In this document: piece by piece, positions 9,708-21,429 of the stretch
Numbering within the stretch: position 1 is the stretch's first letter
How the letters are laid out: each line of letters opens with the position of its first letter
Assembly: GCA_963691655.1 (NCBI GenBank)
Contig: OY829328.1
Location: 78,372,400-78,436,399, forward strand
From: Toxonevra muliebris
Taxonomy: Eukaryota > Arthropoda > Insecta > Diptera > Pallopteridae
DNA length: 64,000 nt
Direction: 5' to 3'
Notes under the pieces: generated by a model
What the model was told of the DNA's origin: nothing
The model's input: the letters and a program-made list of their open reading frames with translations, nothing else
The model's database searches: none
Translations under genes and position numbers: made by a program

Positions 9708-10137
9708 TAAGGAGTGAGATCGAAAAAATCTTAACATATATAAAATTCAATAATTTTTAAACGGTTGATCTTAGAGTTTTGATTTCGATATTTTGGGACA
9801 CCTTTTTTGTGCTCTTTAAGTTTCTTTTCACAAGAGCCCAATATCTTTCCACTGGTTTTAGCTCCGGACATTTTGGAGAATTGGCCTCTCTTGGTACCAA
9901 AAACTATGTTATTACTTTGGTACCACTCCAGAGCTTTCTTGTCGTAGTGACATGATGCCAAATCGGGCCAAAAATATGTGGACACATTGTGCTCTCTTAT
10001 GAAAGGAAGAAGTATTTTTTTCAAATATTCTTTGATGTATATTTCGGTATTCTTTTGGCTTCTTTTGCCGCAACTGCATATAGTTTGCCATACCAGGAAT
10101 TTTTTAGGAAATTTTGTTTGCTTTTGGATTCTAAATT

Positions 10138-10438
10138 GACAGGCTGAGAGGAAAAGCGGGCTAAAATTTATATAAGAGCAAAAGCGAAATAATTTAGAGT
10201 GTCAGTGCAAGAATGGCATAAGTAATACGGTTTAGAGTGAAAATGAAACGCCTTAAAAGTAAGAGCAAAAATGGTATGACAATTCTTTCAGAGCATAGTT
10301 TTTTATTCCGTTTTCGCTCTGAACATATTTCGTTTCACTTTTGCTCTGAACATATTTCGTTTTGCTTTTGCTCTTAAGTAAAATTATTCCACTTTTTTGT
10401 GAACGTAGAAGTTACACCACTTTTCCTCTCAGCTTCTC
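10138..10438 (+). mobile_element. MITE-G copy 2 (left half of double unit 1)
   Basis: A full-length MITE-G, 301 bp, with GACAGGCTGAGAGG at the left and CCTCTCAGCTTCTC at the right. Its left neighbour is AATT (10134-10137) and its right neighbour AAAT (10439-10442). It is joined by a 43-bp spacer to the shorter copy at 10482. The mismatch of its two flanks shows that it did not insert alone here. Confidence 0.9.
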
Positions 10439-10481
10439 AAATGAGGACGATTCGGTTTTATATCACTTTCGAATGATAAAT
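10439..10481. other. conserved spacer between the paired MITEs
   Basis: This 43-bp spacer begins and ends with AAAT and includes GAGGACGATTCGG. The same spacer, reversed, lies between the MITE pair at 35326-35369. It is therefore part of a mobile double unit and not local host DNA. Confidence 0.9.
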
Positions 10482-10632
10482 GACAGGCTGAGAGGAAAAG
10501 CGGACTAAAATTTATATAAGAGCAAAAGTGAAATAATTTAGTGTGTCAGTGCAAGAATGGCATAAGTAATACGGTTTAGAGTGAAAATGAAAGAAAACGT
10601 AGAAGTTATACCACTTTTCCTCTCAGCCTCTC
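10482..10632 (+). mobile_element. MITE-G copy 3 (right half of double unit 1, internally deleted)
   Basis: A 151-bp copy with both inverted ends. The middle, from about 10590, is deleted relative to the 300-bp copies. Its left flank is AAAT (spacer) and its right flank is AATT (10633-10636), which matches the left flank of copy 2 and not its own left flank. The pair 10138-10632 thus carries one outer 4-bp target duplication. Confidence 0.9.
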
Positions 10633-11316
10633 AATTGTTCTTCGATATTTCCTCGAGCATCAGCAACATGCAAATTTTGACCCAGAAGCTGCGTAAAATC
10701 TGCCAGTACACACGTTTCGTTGTCCATTATACAACATGAATATTTTTGTATGAAATTCGATTTTAATTTCCGAGCCCTACTTTTGGCGTCTAAATTTTTT
10801 GCAGCATTCCTGTCTGGAACTTTTTGGACTTTGTATGTTTTCAAACCTGCATTGACTTTAACTTTTCGCACCAAATAGTCAGAGCACTGGGCTAACTGGG
10901 CAGCTTTTCTACCAGATGTGCTTGGAGATCTTTTCAATATGCTTTCTATTTTCTTGGCTTTCCCAATATCATGTGGTCCTTGTTTTCTTCCCGAACCAGG
11001 TTTCTTATCGATGGTCGAGTTCTCCTGTAACTGTTTTATAACATTGGAAACAGTTTGAAGGCAGACCTTCAATTCTTTGGCCAATTTTTTGTAGGACCAA
11101 TTTGGATTCTTTTGAAAATTTTTATTAATTTTAAGATGTCCTTCTTTTTCTTCACTCATTTTGATCAAACTCACAATAAATCAATATGTTTGTCATTAAA
11201 AATAACAACTGACATATTTTTCAAAGATAACTAGATCAAAGAAATTTTTAAATTTTATACCCAAAAAAAATTATTAGGTAAAACGTGTGTTAAGATTTTT
11301 TCAATCTCACTCCTTA

Positions 11317-11604
11317 GTTGTCTGAAAAAGATCAATGTTCCACCTTTGATAAAGACATTCATCTTTACTGGTATGTTTTTTTTTTTGGTTTTTATTCAAT
11401 AAAGCAAAACAGTTCAAACAGAAGCCAAAAAATTTACTTTTCATGACATTTTGCATACTTTTAGGCGAACTTTTGAAATGATTGCAAAATTTTTAATTTA
11501 AATATTTTCGTATTTAAATTAAGTCGCTGATCCAAACTAACTTATTCAAAACTTCAAATGTATTAGTGAATTTTTTATAAATAGAAAAAAAATATATATA
11601 CATA
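11317..11604. other. AT-rich spacer
   Basis: No gene or repeat end recognised apart from a T run at 11371-11382. Confidence 0.5.
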
Positions 11605-11606
11605 TA

Positions 11607-11729
11607 TTAGGCCGGGGCGATTTGTATGGACTAAAATTTTTCGATTAGAAATTATGAATCCTGGAGTGGATAACTTATGAATCATAATTTCGACGGCGCT
11701 GTATCGATTTCCAAATCGCCCCGGTCTAA
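11607..11729. mobile_element. 123-bp hairpin MITE with TA flanks
   Basis: The ends TTAGGCCGGGGCGATTTG (11607-11624) and CAAATCGCCCCGGTCTAA (11712-11729) are near-perfect inverse copies. Inside, GAAATTATGAATC and GAATCATAATTTC form a second inverted pair, so almost the whole element can fold. TA lies on both sides (11605-11606 and 11730-11731), which fits a mariner-derived MITE. No coding capacity. Confidence 0.85.
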
Positions 11730-11731
11730 TA

Positions 11732-13671
11732 TATATGTATGCATGTATGTATGTCCCTTTAGACATCTCCAACCCATTCATCTTCACATTGTACATAAAT
11801 AAATTTAAAATCTAAACACGAGTAAAAACTTTTCACATTTACAAAATCTCAATCAGAATACTAACAATAAGTTCAAAGTTTGCCGCCTCCGCCGCCTCTG
11901 CCACCACCGCCGACCTCACCGCCTCTAATTGTTGAACAAATGTGCAAAATTTATCTTCAGTTATTGTTAACTTTAAATTAAGCGTGCTGTGCAAAACTTT
12001 TGTGTTATAAAAATAGGGGGCCTTCTTCTTTGTTATTGCTGTTGTAGCAGCAACATCATTTATGCAACAACTAACTAACAAACTAAGGTGCCGTTGTTGT
12101 TGCATGTTTGCTGTTGCATATAAATCTGTGTAGTTTCTCACATTTTCACAGCATCATAAATGCAACAGCAATAGCGAAAATTTATCATATCAGCAACACC
12201 AACAAAATTATCAGCAGCAACATCATCATCCTCATCATCATCAACAACATTATCGCCATTATAATTATTGCGAGGCGATGTGCTAAATTGAAAACTTTTT
12301 AAAACAACTTTTAAGCCAACAATATTACACGGAATTTTTTTTTTTATTGTTAGTTAATGAATGCATGTGTGTGTGTTGGTGAATTTGAAAGTGAGCGTTG
12401 CATTTAAACATTTCTAACTAATTTCGCTTTATTTTGTTGTTGATGTGCGCATTCGAATTTCATTATAATTATGAAATGTGTTTTCCAAAAGCGTGATTAA
12501 CTTAATTATGTGCAGCTAAGCTTATAGGGTAAACAACGATAGAGCGTTACTTTGATTACTACCTTCTGTATTCCATTTAGGTACTAAAATGTTCAAAATG
12601 GGCCTGGATTCTTTAACTATTTAAGACTCCTTTATTTAAGACTTGACAAAAAACGAAGTTATAATACTGTTTGGAGCACTAGAGGATCCAGAGATTTGCT
12701 AGGCAGAGGCTTAATTTTTTCGATGAATACAACTATTTTTTGTTTCATATCCAATGATCAAAATATATGCAATTTTCTTATAAGGAGGGAGGGAGAGGGT
12801 TAACCCTAAAATCCTCGCCCCCTTAGATCCGCTAGTGGTTTGGCATAACTTGAACAATGATTCTCGGGTTATATGTATATCTTGACATACAACTTAATTT
12901 TATTCCTCTCAGGAGCAGAAGGTTTCATGATAAAGTCTACACCGGTTTTTTTTTTTTGATAGCTTAAAGCTCTGAAGGACTAGGTTATCCCTAAGCTACA
13001 AAGATCTGCCTGTCTTGAGGCGATGATTAGATCCCAGCATTGCTCTGAGCTTTTAGATCTCGTTCTTTTTAATCAAAAGTTGGCATGACTCGCTATAGAA
13101 CAATTCTTAACCCAGATATGCGCAATGGCCTATTTCTAGCACACTTCAAAAAGTTTTTGGTTTGAGTGAATATATCTTTATATAAAATCGTAGAGTTTTG
13201 TGTGTAACTTCTGAATGACTTAATCATATTTCCAGAATATATTTTCTTTGGCGGGAGGATGAAACATAGCTATTCATAATGGCTTTTAGGAAAGTGGGCG
13301 TGGCACCTCCCATACAATGCTAATATTTTTATGGGTATATGAGAAATTTTTTACAAGAATGTGAATTAACAATGCCATGCTACAACAAAAATATGGGTGG
13401 GTTGACAAAGGGGGTGTGACACCTTCCATATACCCAGAATTTTTATTACGGGATATCTTAATATGGAAGTATTATTTGTCAATACCGGATTTAAAAAATT
13501 CTCTTAGTTTGTTGGATTAGTGGGTGTTGCACCATGCTCTACTTCTATTTTCTACTTCTAGTTTAATTCATTTTTTCCAGCATATTCTTCGTATATTCGA
13601 CTACTTTTTTACTACTTTATCTATTTATACATTTTACCACCTTTTCACTGCATTTTTCTATAATTTATTGT
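11732..13671. other. intergenic DNA with triplet-rich tracts and a weak repeat
   Basis: There is a CCGCC-rich stretch at 11881-11925 and CAA/CAT-rich tracts at 12050-12250, which give short low-complexity open frames. At 13260-13530 a GGGCGTGGCACCT-like word recurs three times (about 13287, 13408 and 13518), a degenerate repeat of roughly 115-120 bp. No gene is supported. Confidence 0.5.
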
Positions 13672-13673
13672 TA

Positions 13674-14570
13674 TTAGGTGCGCAACTAAGTTCTCGCTGT
13701 TTGTCGATAGATGGCTCTAGCAGTAACAGCTTGTCGATTTTGACATATCCAAAACGTCATGAACAGAGGTTAAACATATAGTAAACAAACCGCTTTGACA
13801 CATTAGAGTTTTCGTTTTTGGTTGTGTAAAAATGGTGGTGTAAAAATGTCTGATTTTGTGCCAAATAATCGTCATTTGCGGGAAGTGTTGATTTTCTTCT
13901 ATCAATCGAAGAAAAAATCGGCAAAAAAGAAAAGGTTTCTTCATTACGTTGTTACGGGTGATGAAAAATGGATTCATTATAGCAATCCAAAGAAAAGAAA
14001 ATCTTGGGGACTGCCCGGTTATGCTTCTACGTCATCTTCTCGGCCAAATATTCACGCTTCGAAGGTTATGTTTTGTATTTGGTGGGACCAGGTCGGTTTT
14101 ATTTATTACGAACTGCTGAAATCGAACGAAACCATCACTGGGGTACGGTATCGAACTCAACTGATGCGATTGAGCCGAAAGTTGCGCGAAAAACGGCCAC
14201 AATACCAACAGAGGCACGATAAGGTTGTTCTGCTGCATGACAACGCTCGGCCTCACGTTGCCAAACCCATTAAAACCTACTTGGAAACACTCAAATGGCA
14301 AGTCCTATCCCACCCACCGTATTCCCCAGATATAGCTCCGTCCGATTACTACTTGTTTCGTTCGATGGCACATGGTCTGGCTGGTCAGCAGTTCCACTCA
14401 CATGAAGACATCACAAAATGGCTTGATTCATGGATAGCCTCAAAACACGAACACTTCTTCCGTGAAGGTATTCGAGTTCTACCAGAAAGATGGGGGAAAA
14501 GTGGTAGGTAGAGATGGACAATACTTCGAATGATTCATTTGTAACCATTTCTTGACAATAAAGTTGCATT
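13674..14570 (+). mobile_element. mariner element, internally deleted, right end lost
   Basis: The left inverted end starts TTAGGTGCGCAACTAAGTTC at 13674, after a TA at 13672-13673. The matching right end is absent. After the coding region the sequence passes through AATAAAG (about 14558) into the GACTTCAA minisatellite, so the right end was lost or replaced. Confidence 0.8.
13846..14511 (+). pseudogene. mariner transposase lacking the DNA-binding domain
   Basis: The start codon at 13846 gives MSDFVPNNRHLREVL, the normal N-terminus of an irritans-like mariner transposase. After about 27 residues the protein jumps to the catalytic core, so roughly 110 residues carrying the helix-turn-helix motifs are missing, yet the frame stays open. 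The DD34D triad is intact: VTGDEKWIHY, LLHDNARPH and SPDIAPSDYYLF, with 34 residues between the last two aspartates. One extra G near 14493 shifts the final residues; the expected ending (DGQYFE) is readable to a TGA at 14531 in the next frame. The protein would be about 221 residues, against about 345 usual, and should not bind its own ends. Confidence 0.9.
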
Positions 14571-14745
14571 TTTAGACTTCAAAATACCAAGTGACTCCAA
14601 AAGACTTCAAATGACTCCAATTGACTTCAAATTCTAATTGACTCCAAGTGATTTTAAGGGCATTCAAGTGACTCCAAGTGACTTCAAGTGACTCCAAGTG
14701 ACTTCAAGTGACTCTAAGAGACTTCAAAGCAGTTATGATTTTGGA
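14571..14745 (+). repeat. minisatellite of GACTCCAAGTGACTTCAA units
   Basis: Alternating GTGACTCCAA and GTGACTTCAA 10-base words run from the mariner 3' side, most regular at 14655-14715. They degrade on either side. It may have grown from the mariner 3' region. Confidence 0.8.
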
Positions 14746-17100
14746 GTCATAAGATTTGTATTTCCATGATTTCAAAAAAAGATTGCATTCTCTTGACTCT
14801 AAACAAGACTTTTATTAATGAATAACCAATCGTCGACTCCAAAAAAGACTTTTAACTGCATTTTTTATGCTGGAGTCAAATATGTTATTCAATAACTGCA
14901 ATCATGAATTGTCGGTTATTAACTGTGACTTCAAGATATTGCAATTAAATTGTATGCATTCATTTACAGCTCCGCAAATTTTTTTATCTTTTGGTCTTTC
15001 TCTCCTTTACTTTCCTAACAATTTATAGAAAATTTTACCATGGTTTCTCTCTACTAATGACCACTGAGGTCAAAACGTTGATTGCCGCTTAGTTGTCTAA
15101 AACGATTACAATATATCTATGGCTTCTAGAATTTCTAACGTGAAGACATTAAGAAGCACTTGGATTTTAACTGTAAGTCTAACCCGAGCAGCTTCTCTTA
15201 GTCTGATTTCTTTATAATACTCGTGAAGGACCTATAGACGATAGACATTTAGCATGATTTCGAAGCATTTCTTCACCTGCATAACTCACTTTCCGATTAG
15301 GGGCAAATTATGCCCTCACCTAAGCAACCAGGCTAACAGCTTGGATGTAGTAATTTTATTTTCCAACTGTCTCTTTCACACAGTCTTTCATGCTTGCGCT
15401 AGTGTGTTCATGGTCTAAAAAAAACCAACCACTTTGAAGTTTAAACTTCTTAAGCAATTGACTACTCAAGTATGCATTGATTGACACTTGCACTTTGCTG
15501 CCGCTGATGTTGATAGAATGTGAGTAAAGCATTCGAAGATGGAGACTAACAATATTTATTATTTATACAGTGTTGTAATGCTGCAGCAGCAGAGTTGCAA
15601 TTGTGTGAAATTGATTGTAAATTTGCAGCACTCTCCGGCTGCATACATTGCAATCAGTAAAAATACAATATTTATGCATGCAATTTACTTTACACAGAAG
15701 AACCTTAACTTCTCAACCTATTTGCAATGCCGAAAAGCAAAAACGTTCGTTAAGTAATTTTTTGTTTTATTTATAGGAAGACAGCAAAATCAGACCTTAG
15801 ATAAACAGCTATAGTTGTTTTTACATGATAACAAAAAATATATAAAAGTTGTTGTTGTAAAAGTCAAGGACAATCAGCAATGAATGGAACAAATATGATT
15901 TATTTGATAACCAAACAGAATTCCAATGTAAGCTTAAAGTAATAAAAATATTTATTTAGAATCAGCTTAAAACATTTTACTTTAGTTATAAATGTAAAGA
16001 GCTAAGGTAGGTATATAAATAACTTGAACTTCACTTCATTTCATGCAAGTCAGGAATACAATTAATTTGCTATACATCGCAGGGGGAAAAAAATTCGATT
16101 AAAAGATCAATGTGATAATATGAGGTCAAGACTCCCTTGAAGTAGACTAGAATGGGCCAAAGTAAAGTAGACGAAGAGGACAATTCGATTGTGCTTGAAA
16201 GGCGCATGAGCACACACTCTCTACCACACCACACCACACAACACACATTCAATAGTGTAAATATACCTGAGGACAATAAATATGTAAAGCTAATCACGCA
16301 AGCCATTGCTGCCGCTGCTGCTGCTGCTGATGATTTTGCTGCTTGTCAGGCGCGCCATGGATGTTTCGCGTTGATCTTGTAAAATTTGTAACGCTCCGAG
16401 TGCAAGTCGTAAATATTAAGGACTAGCAAATACTTACCTAGAACTAAGACTAAAAGTGAAGTGAATTCTTGTTCTTGTGTAGGTTAAAAGCAGCTTGCCT
16501 TCTCCATAAAGTTACAAAGAGCTATGAAGGTATAGCTATACCTTAACCACAACTTTGTATAGGTTAGGTTCGTCCTAGTCTTTTCTTATCCATTTGGTTG
16601 TTATCTCGCTTGCTATTTTGCATCATTACACATTTTTCGAGACATTTAATTAACGACCTACACTGAATTTTGCTTATAGCGTTATTAATTTTAAACAAGG
16701 TTTATTTATAATTAACGCTTAACTAAAATAGTTAAAAGAGACTGAGAAAATAATGCTACATGGAAATGTTTATAAATTAAAACATTCTTCTGAAGAAAGT
16801 GACTATTAGTTTTATGATTTTGAAAAATTAAAATGCTGTGTGTGGCCAAATGCTCTAAAAATAGACAAAATGTTGTTGTGTCTTAACCACTGCATCAATT
16901 TAGTTAATTTTTTATAACAAATGAACTAAAAACAGATCAACATTATATTGAATATTTGCAAGAAATTCCATTATCCAGGAATTTTCCTTAGCTGTGAATA
17001 AATTTTCGAATATGGGAATGGAACTTAGAAAATGTGATCAGAAAAATATCACTGGCTTACAAATTCTGATATACAAATTCTAAATATACACGCGATAAAT
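14746..17100. other. intergenic DNA, no gene seen
   Basis: Scattered low-complexity tracts occur: a CACACCACACCACAC run near 16223 and a GCTGCTGCT run near 16312-16340. The word GAAGTTTAAACTTCTTAAGC at about 15436 resembles the foldback ends at 26031, but no partner was found. No coding region is supported. Confidence 0.5.
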
Positions 17101-17104
17101 AATT

Positions 17105-17195
17105 CCTATGACTCCTATCTGGTATCGCTAAGGACCTAAAGGTCTATGTGTGGCTTCGGCCAGCCAGTACTACCTCACTTAACCTACCTACAAAT
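17105..17195 (+). mobile_element. LINE 3'-tail fragment, AACCTACC-ended
   Basis: GGTATCGCTAAGGACCTAAA and GGCTTCGGCCAGCCAGTAC lead into CTTAACCTACCTAC, the style of 3' end seen on Jockey-type LINEs in this window. It is only about 90 bp and the assignment is tentative. Confidence 0.4.
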
Positions 17196-18330
17196 TTTGA
17201 AAATTTCCAAAAAAAAATATAAGAAAAATTCTACAGCACTATTACTAATTCCGACGAAGCTACTGTCATAGCTACAAATTAACAATTCGTATTTTTATTC
17301 CCATCGTAACTATGAAATTCCCGAAAAACTTCGAAATTCGGAAGATTGGCATCACAAATTCCGAATGAATCGGAACTTTGACAACGACATGATTTTGTGC
17401 GAATACTGAAGTGAGTCGAGAGTAAAAGAAAAACAAAGATCAACACGAAAACAGCGTTTTAAAAATATGTACTGTTATTTTTTTAAGCAGATCAATGAAT
17501 AATTAGTTGAGCATAATATTTAAGTAAGTGTTAAAACAGGTCTCGGTTATCCACAAACTGCAGCCAAAATAAGAAGCTGGTAAATATGCTGGCGGTATGG
17601 CAAGATATTGCCTAAAATTTCCCAAAAACAGCAAAGGAAAATATCTACAGCTTTTGGGAATAGACGACAGTGCTGCTAAACAGGCTAGGGCACATTATGG
17701 TGCCAGGAAACGAGCTCTTTGATAGAAATCTATTTGAACGTACTTTTTTTTCTTTAAATCCACTTTGATTCATTTTACACAAAGCTTTGCTTTCAAAATA
17801 TTCAAGCTCTGTTTCATGTTTTATGATTCCTGTTCTTTTTTAAAGCCATGCTGATATCCAATCAGAAATCACAAAATACCCACAACATGTCCCAAAGATG
17901 TAGCTCCCTGCTTTCGACTTGGCCCTACTTCAGCCTCCACTACATTCAGTACGTACTTGAATGCGTCTGTGTTGAGCCTGAAATTTATCACAAATCTAAT
18001 GGAGAGAATTAATTGGTATTTATTAAGAGGTAAGCAGCTTGCGTCCCATTTTTAAGCATCTGTATCGACACTCTCAAAATACCACTGCTGTTCATCTTTT
18101 TTATAGCTTATTGCATAAAAAAAAAAACTTATTTTTGATTAATTTATATATTTTCTTAAAATTTATAATACTTTTCCTTTTCACTTTTGACACAAAACAG
18201 TTGATTTTTTCATTCGAACTTTTTTCTGATCTTTGGCAATGCTATTTTCGGAATCGTCGGAGTTCGGAATACCATTTCTTTCGTATTCGTGACGGCAATC
18301 GGAAGCTCCGTAGGAAAGAGTAATAGAGTT
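17196..18330. other. intergenic DNA, no gene seen
   Basis: Words such as AAATTCCGA and GGAAGATTGGCATCAC (17340-17356) look like worn element ends, but I could not pair them. Nothing else is recognised. Confidence 0.45.
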
Positions 18331-19335
18331 GCTAGAAAATTTCTATTCAGAATGTATGCGAAAAAAACTTCCCCATACTTTTATATTCAGAAAAAATCCA
18401 AATCTCTAACCACGAAGTTGAAATATGAAAAATTTATTTAAAACCAAAACTTCCCGGGAATTATTATTCAAAATCAAAAAAAATAGTAGAGGTCCCCAAC
18501 AATTTATATCGAAATTTTTAGAAGTGGGCAATTTTTAACATCATAACTTTACAAGAAGTTTGTGGTGGAAGTATTACTCAGTATAAGTTTAAAACGAAAT
18601 TTTTATTCAGAATAAAACTGAAAACGGAATATTTAATTACTAAGTGGACAAGTTGGAACAATAAGAAATTTGAAGGGGCTTATGAAGGGAGGAAATGTCC
18701 TTGGGAATTTTTATTGAAAATGGGTGTATGAAGAAGAAACTAGGGTTCCCCAGACATTTGTATTCAGACATTTTTTGAAATTTCTTTAAGGGAATGAACT
18801 GATTACCTGGTAAGTTTACAAGATTTTTATGGAGAAAATAAATAAATTTTTACAGCAATTATTTTTTAAATGGGTCTACAAGGGAAAACCTTGTATTTCT
18901 CAGAAATGTTTATTGACAATATACCGGTACATGAAACTTCTAAATATTTTACGTACAAAATGGACAAGTTGAAACCTGACGATCTAACCACAAGTTTATG
19001 GAAAAAATAAATAAGTTTTCCACAGAAATTATCAATCCTATTCTAAATATTCCCGAATGAAATTCCCGGGGAAAATTTGTTTATTTTTTACTTCTCTTTC
19101 TATAAGAATATGAGGAAAAAAAACAAATTTTTGCGGGTGATTTTATTTCGGGAATATTTTGAATAGGACTAAATAATTCAAAGTGGGTATATGGCGAAAA
19201 ACGGAAATCCCGACCGCTTGGGAGAAAAAAGTTTATTAAGAATTTAAGAAGGAAAAAAATAAATTTGTTTAGGAATTGATATTCAAAATGACTCTTTCAA
19301 GAAAAATTCAAAATTTTCAGAAATTAACGGATCCT
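18331..19335 (+). repeat. degenerate repeat rich in TTTTTATTCAGAAT
   Basis: A word near AATTTTTATTCAGAATAAAA recurs every 50-110 bases (about 18340, 18380, 18460, 18600, 18710, 18750, 18900 and 19265) between short AAGTGG and ATGGG motifs. The copies are too diverged for a clear period. It lies directly beside the GGTCTGAA cluster and may be a further derivative. Confidence 0.5.
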
Positions 19336-19359
19336 GAGAAGAATTTTGGAAGAATTTTC

Positions 19360-21410
19360 TGGTCTGGTTTTTATTTGATTTTGAGTTTGATTTCATGATT
19401 CAATTAAATATAGAGTTTTAGACAGAATTTCCAACTGAATTGCGATCTGAGCTTTGATACGAACTTTGTTTTGAATCTTGGCCTGGTCAGGTCTAGTTTT
19501 TCTTTTTTGACCGCAATTTTATTTTAATCCAAATTTTGCTCACCTTCTGGTCTGAGTTTTGATCCGAGTTTTGGTCTAAGCTTTGGTTTGGTCTAGTTTG
19601 GGCTGGATTTTGGTTTGAATTTAGGTCAAACTCTTAGTTGGAAATTTGTCTTCTATTGGTCTGAGCTTGAATCCAAAATTTTGTCTATTTTTAGTCGGTG
19701 AAAACTGACCCGAGTTATGATCAAATCCTTAGTCTGGTTTAGTTTAACCTTCTTTTGAATTTGGATTTAATTTAAATCCGATTTTTTGTCTAAATTTAGT
19801 CTCTTTTTGATCTGAATTTTTATTTGAATTTCTGTCCTTTTTTAGTCCAAGTTTTATCCAATTTTCGGTCTGAATCTTTGTTTGACTTTTAGTTTGAATT
19901 TGATCCAAATTTTGGTCTGAACTTTGTTCTGTATTCGGTTTAAATTTAGGTCAGAATTTTGTTTCCTATTGCTCTGAATTTTGGTATCCTTTGATCTGGG
20001 TTTTGTTCCACATTTCGGTCTGAGTTTTCTTCCGGTCTAGTTTGTCCTGGATTTAGTTCTGAATTAAGTTTGAATTTAGAATTGATTTTTTGATCAGACT
20101 TTAGGTCTCGTTTTGGTCCAAGTTTTGATCCAAATTTTTGCCAGAGTTTTGGTTCGGCTTTGGTAAAAATGTTGATCTTATTATTATTATTATATTTGTT
20201 GGGGTAGCACATTGCGACCTTTAAGATTTATTGTGCCCCGTCATTGACATATAGTATTTTCATAAGTCCTCCATTCAACAGAAATTTTAGTATGAATCCT
20301 ACTTCTATGGAGTTGAAATTATCATCTGGCATTTGCTGGTCACCCAGATTCCTTTTACGAATATGCATAAGTGCGGAACAATGTTCTGAGAAGTGCTTCT
20401 TTCATTTTCTATCTTCATCTAAGTCTAGATTTTTCTAAAAAATGTTTGCTCGGATTTCGGTCTGAGTTTTGGAATGAATTTTAGTCTAAGTTTTGATACG
20501 AATTTTTGTTACAGTCTTGGTTTGGTCTAGTTTGCTTTGATTTGAATTTTAATTTAGTTTAAATTTAGGTTGAATTTTTTGTCTGAGTTTTTGCTCTCTT
20601 TGGCCTGAGACTTAGTTTATTTTTTGGTCTGAATTTGGTTTAAATTTTAGCTTAGATTTTTTTTGTCTGAATTTTTGCTGTGAATTCAGTTTGCATTTAA
20701 TTCTTTTAGGTTTAATTTCCAGTCTGAATTTTGTTTCCTTTTGCTTTGAATGTTGCTCCAAATTTTGGTCTCTTTTTAGTCTGGCTTTCAATCCGAATTT
20801 TGGTCTGATTCTTGGTCTTGTCTTGCATTTGAATTATGAACTTTTAGTCTGAATTTTGTCTCCTTTTGGTCTTAGTTTGGATTCGAGTTTTGGCCAGAAC
20901 CTTAGTCTGGTCTAGTTAGTCCCACTTTTGTCTTGCATTTTGTTCTGAATTAAGGTTGAGTTTATGTTAGATTTTCTGAATTTTGTTTGTTTTTGATCTG
21001 ATTTTTGATACGACTTTTGATCTGAGCCATGGCCTTGTCTTGTTTGGCTTGGATTTTCATTTGAACTATAATCAAATTTTTAGTCTAAATTTTTTTTCCT
21101 TTTGGTTTGAGTTTCGATCCAAATTTTTATCTACCTTTAGTGTAGAATTTTTGATTAGAATTTTGGTCAGATCCTTAGTCTGGTCTAGTTTTATTTCATT
21201 TATTATCTAAAACTCTAAAAACAAAAATATGATTACAAAGTAGTTCGGCCTTTTTTGGCCTGAAATTTCTCCTGAGCTTACAATAGATTGAGTTTATGTC
21301 TGAATTTGGCATGAACTTTCGTTTGAATTCTGGCCAAATTTTCAGTATAAATTTTTGTCTCTTTTTGGTCTGAGTTTTTATCCGAATTTCGGTCAGAGGC
21401 AAGTTGAACT
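19360..21410 (+). repeat. degenerate 12-bp repeat cluster 2 (TTTTGGTCTGAA type)
   Basis: This has the same diverged 12-base words and strand bias as 6690-8660. It is interrupted at about 20165-20440 by a TTA-tailed repeat fragment and resumes afterwards to about 21410. No coding is suggested; minus-strand open frames here simply reflect the strand bias against stop codons. Confidence 0.85.
20165..20440 (-). mobile_element. TAA-tailed LINE 3'-end fragment
   Basis: The plus strand shows TTATTATTATTA, then TTGCGACCTTTAAG, TATTGTGCCCCGTCA and GAAATTTTAGTAT. The same order occurs at 41700-41860. Read on the minus strand it is a 3' end with a (TAA)n tail, as in I-type LINEs. It is inserted within repeat cluster 2. 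Confidence 0.6.
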
Positions 21411-21429
21411 CCTCTTCATCACTAAAAAT

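Larger units (their letters stand above)
9757..11159 (-). pseudogene. DD37E transposase, split by MITE insertion and one frameshift
   Basis: The start is the ATG at 11159 (MSEEKEG). The N-terminal part has a helix-turn-helix region (SYKKLAKELKVCLQTVSNVI) and a GSGRK hook. The first catalytic residue lies in MDNETCVLADF; relatives usually have D at the position of N in MDNET, but the D itself is present. The frame stops at the MITE insertion (10633). Removing the insertion and one AATT restores the frame into FLVWQTICSCG, then YFWPDLASCHY with the second aspartate. A one-base frameshift near 9890 must be corrected to reach CPELKPVERYW with the third residue, E, 37 residues after the second. 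Stop is at 9757-9759. It cannot make an active protein as it stands. Confidence 0.85.
9710..11314 (-). mobile_element. Tc1/mariner DD37E element, interrupted by a double MITE
   Basis: The inverted ends are AGGAGTGAGATCGAAAAAAT at 9710 and its near inverse ending at 11314 (ATCTCACTCCT type). TA dinucleotides flank both sides (9708-9709 and 11315-11316), the target duplication of the Tc1/mariner superfamily. Without the 499-bp MITE insertion and its duplication the element is about 1.1 kb. An exact copy of its first 75 bases sits at 48038-48112, so the family was active recently. Confidence 0.9.
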
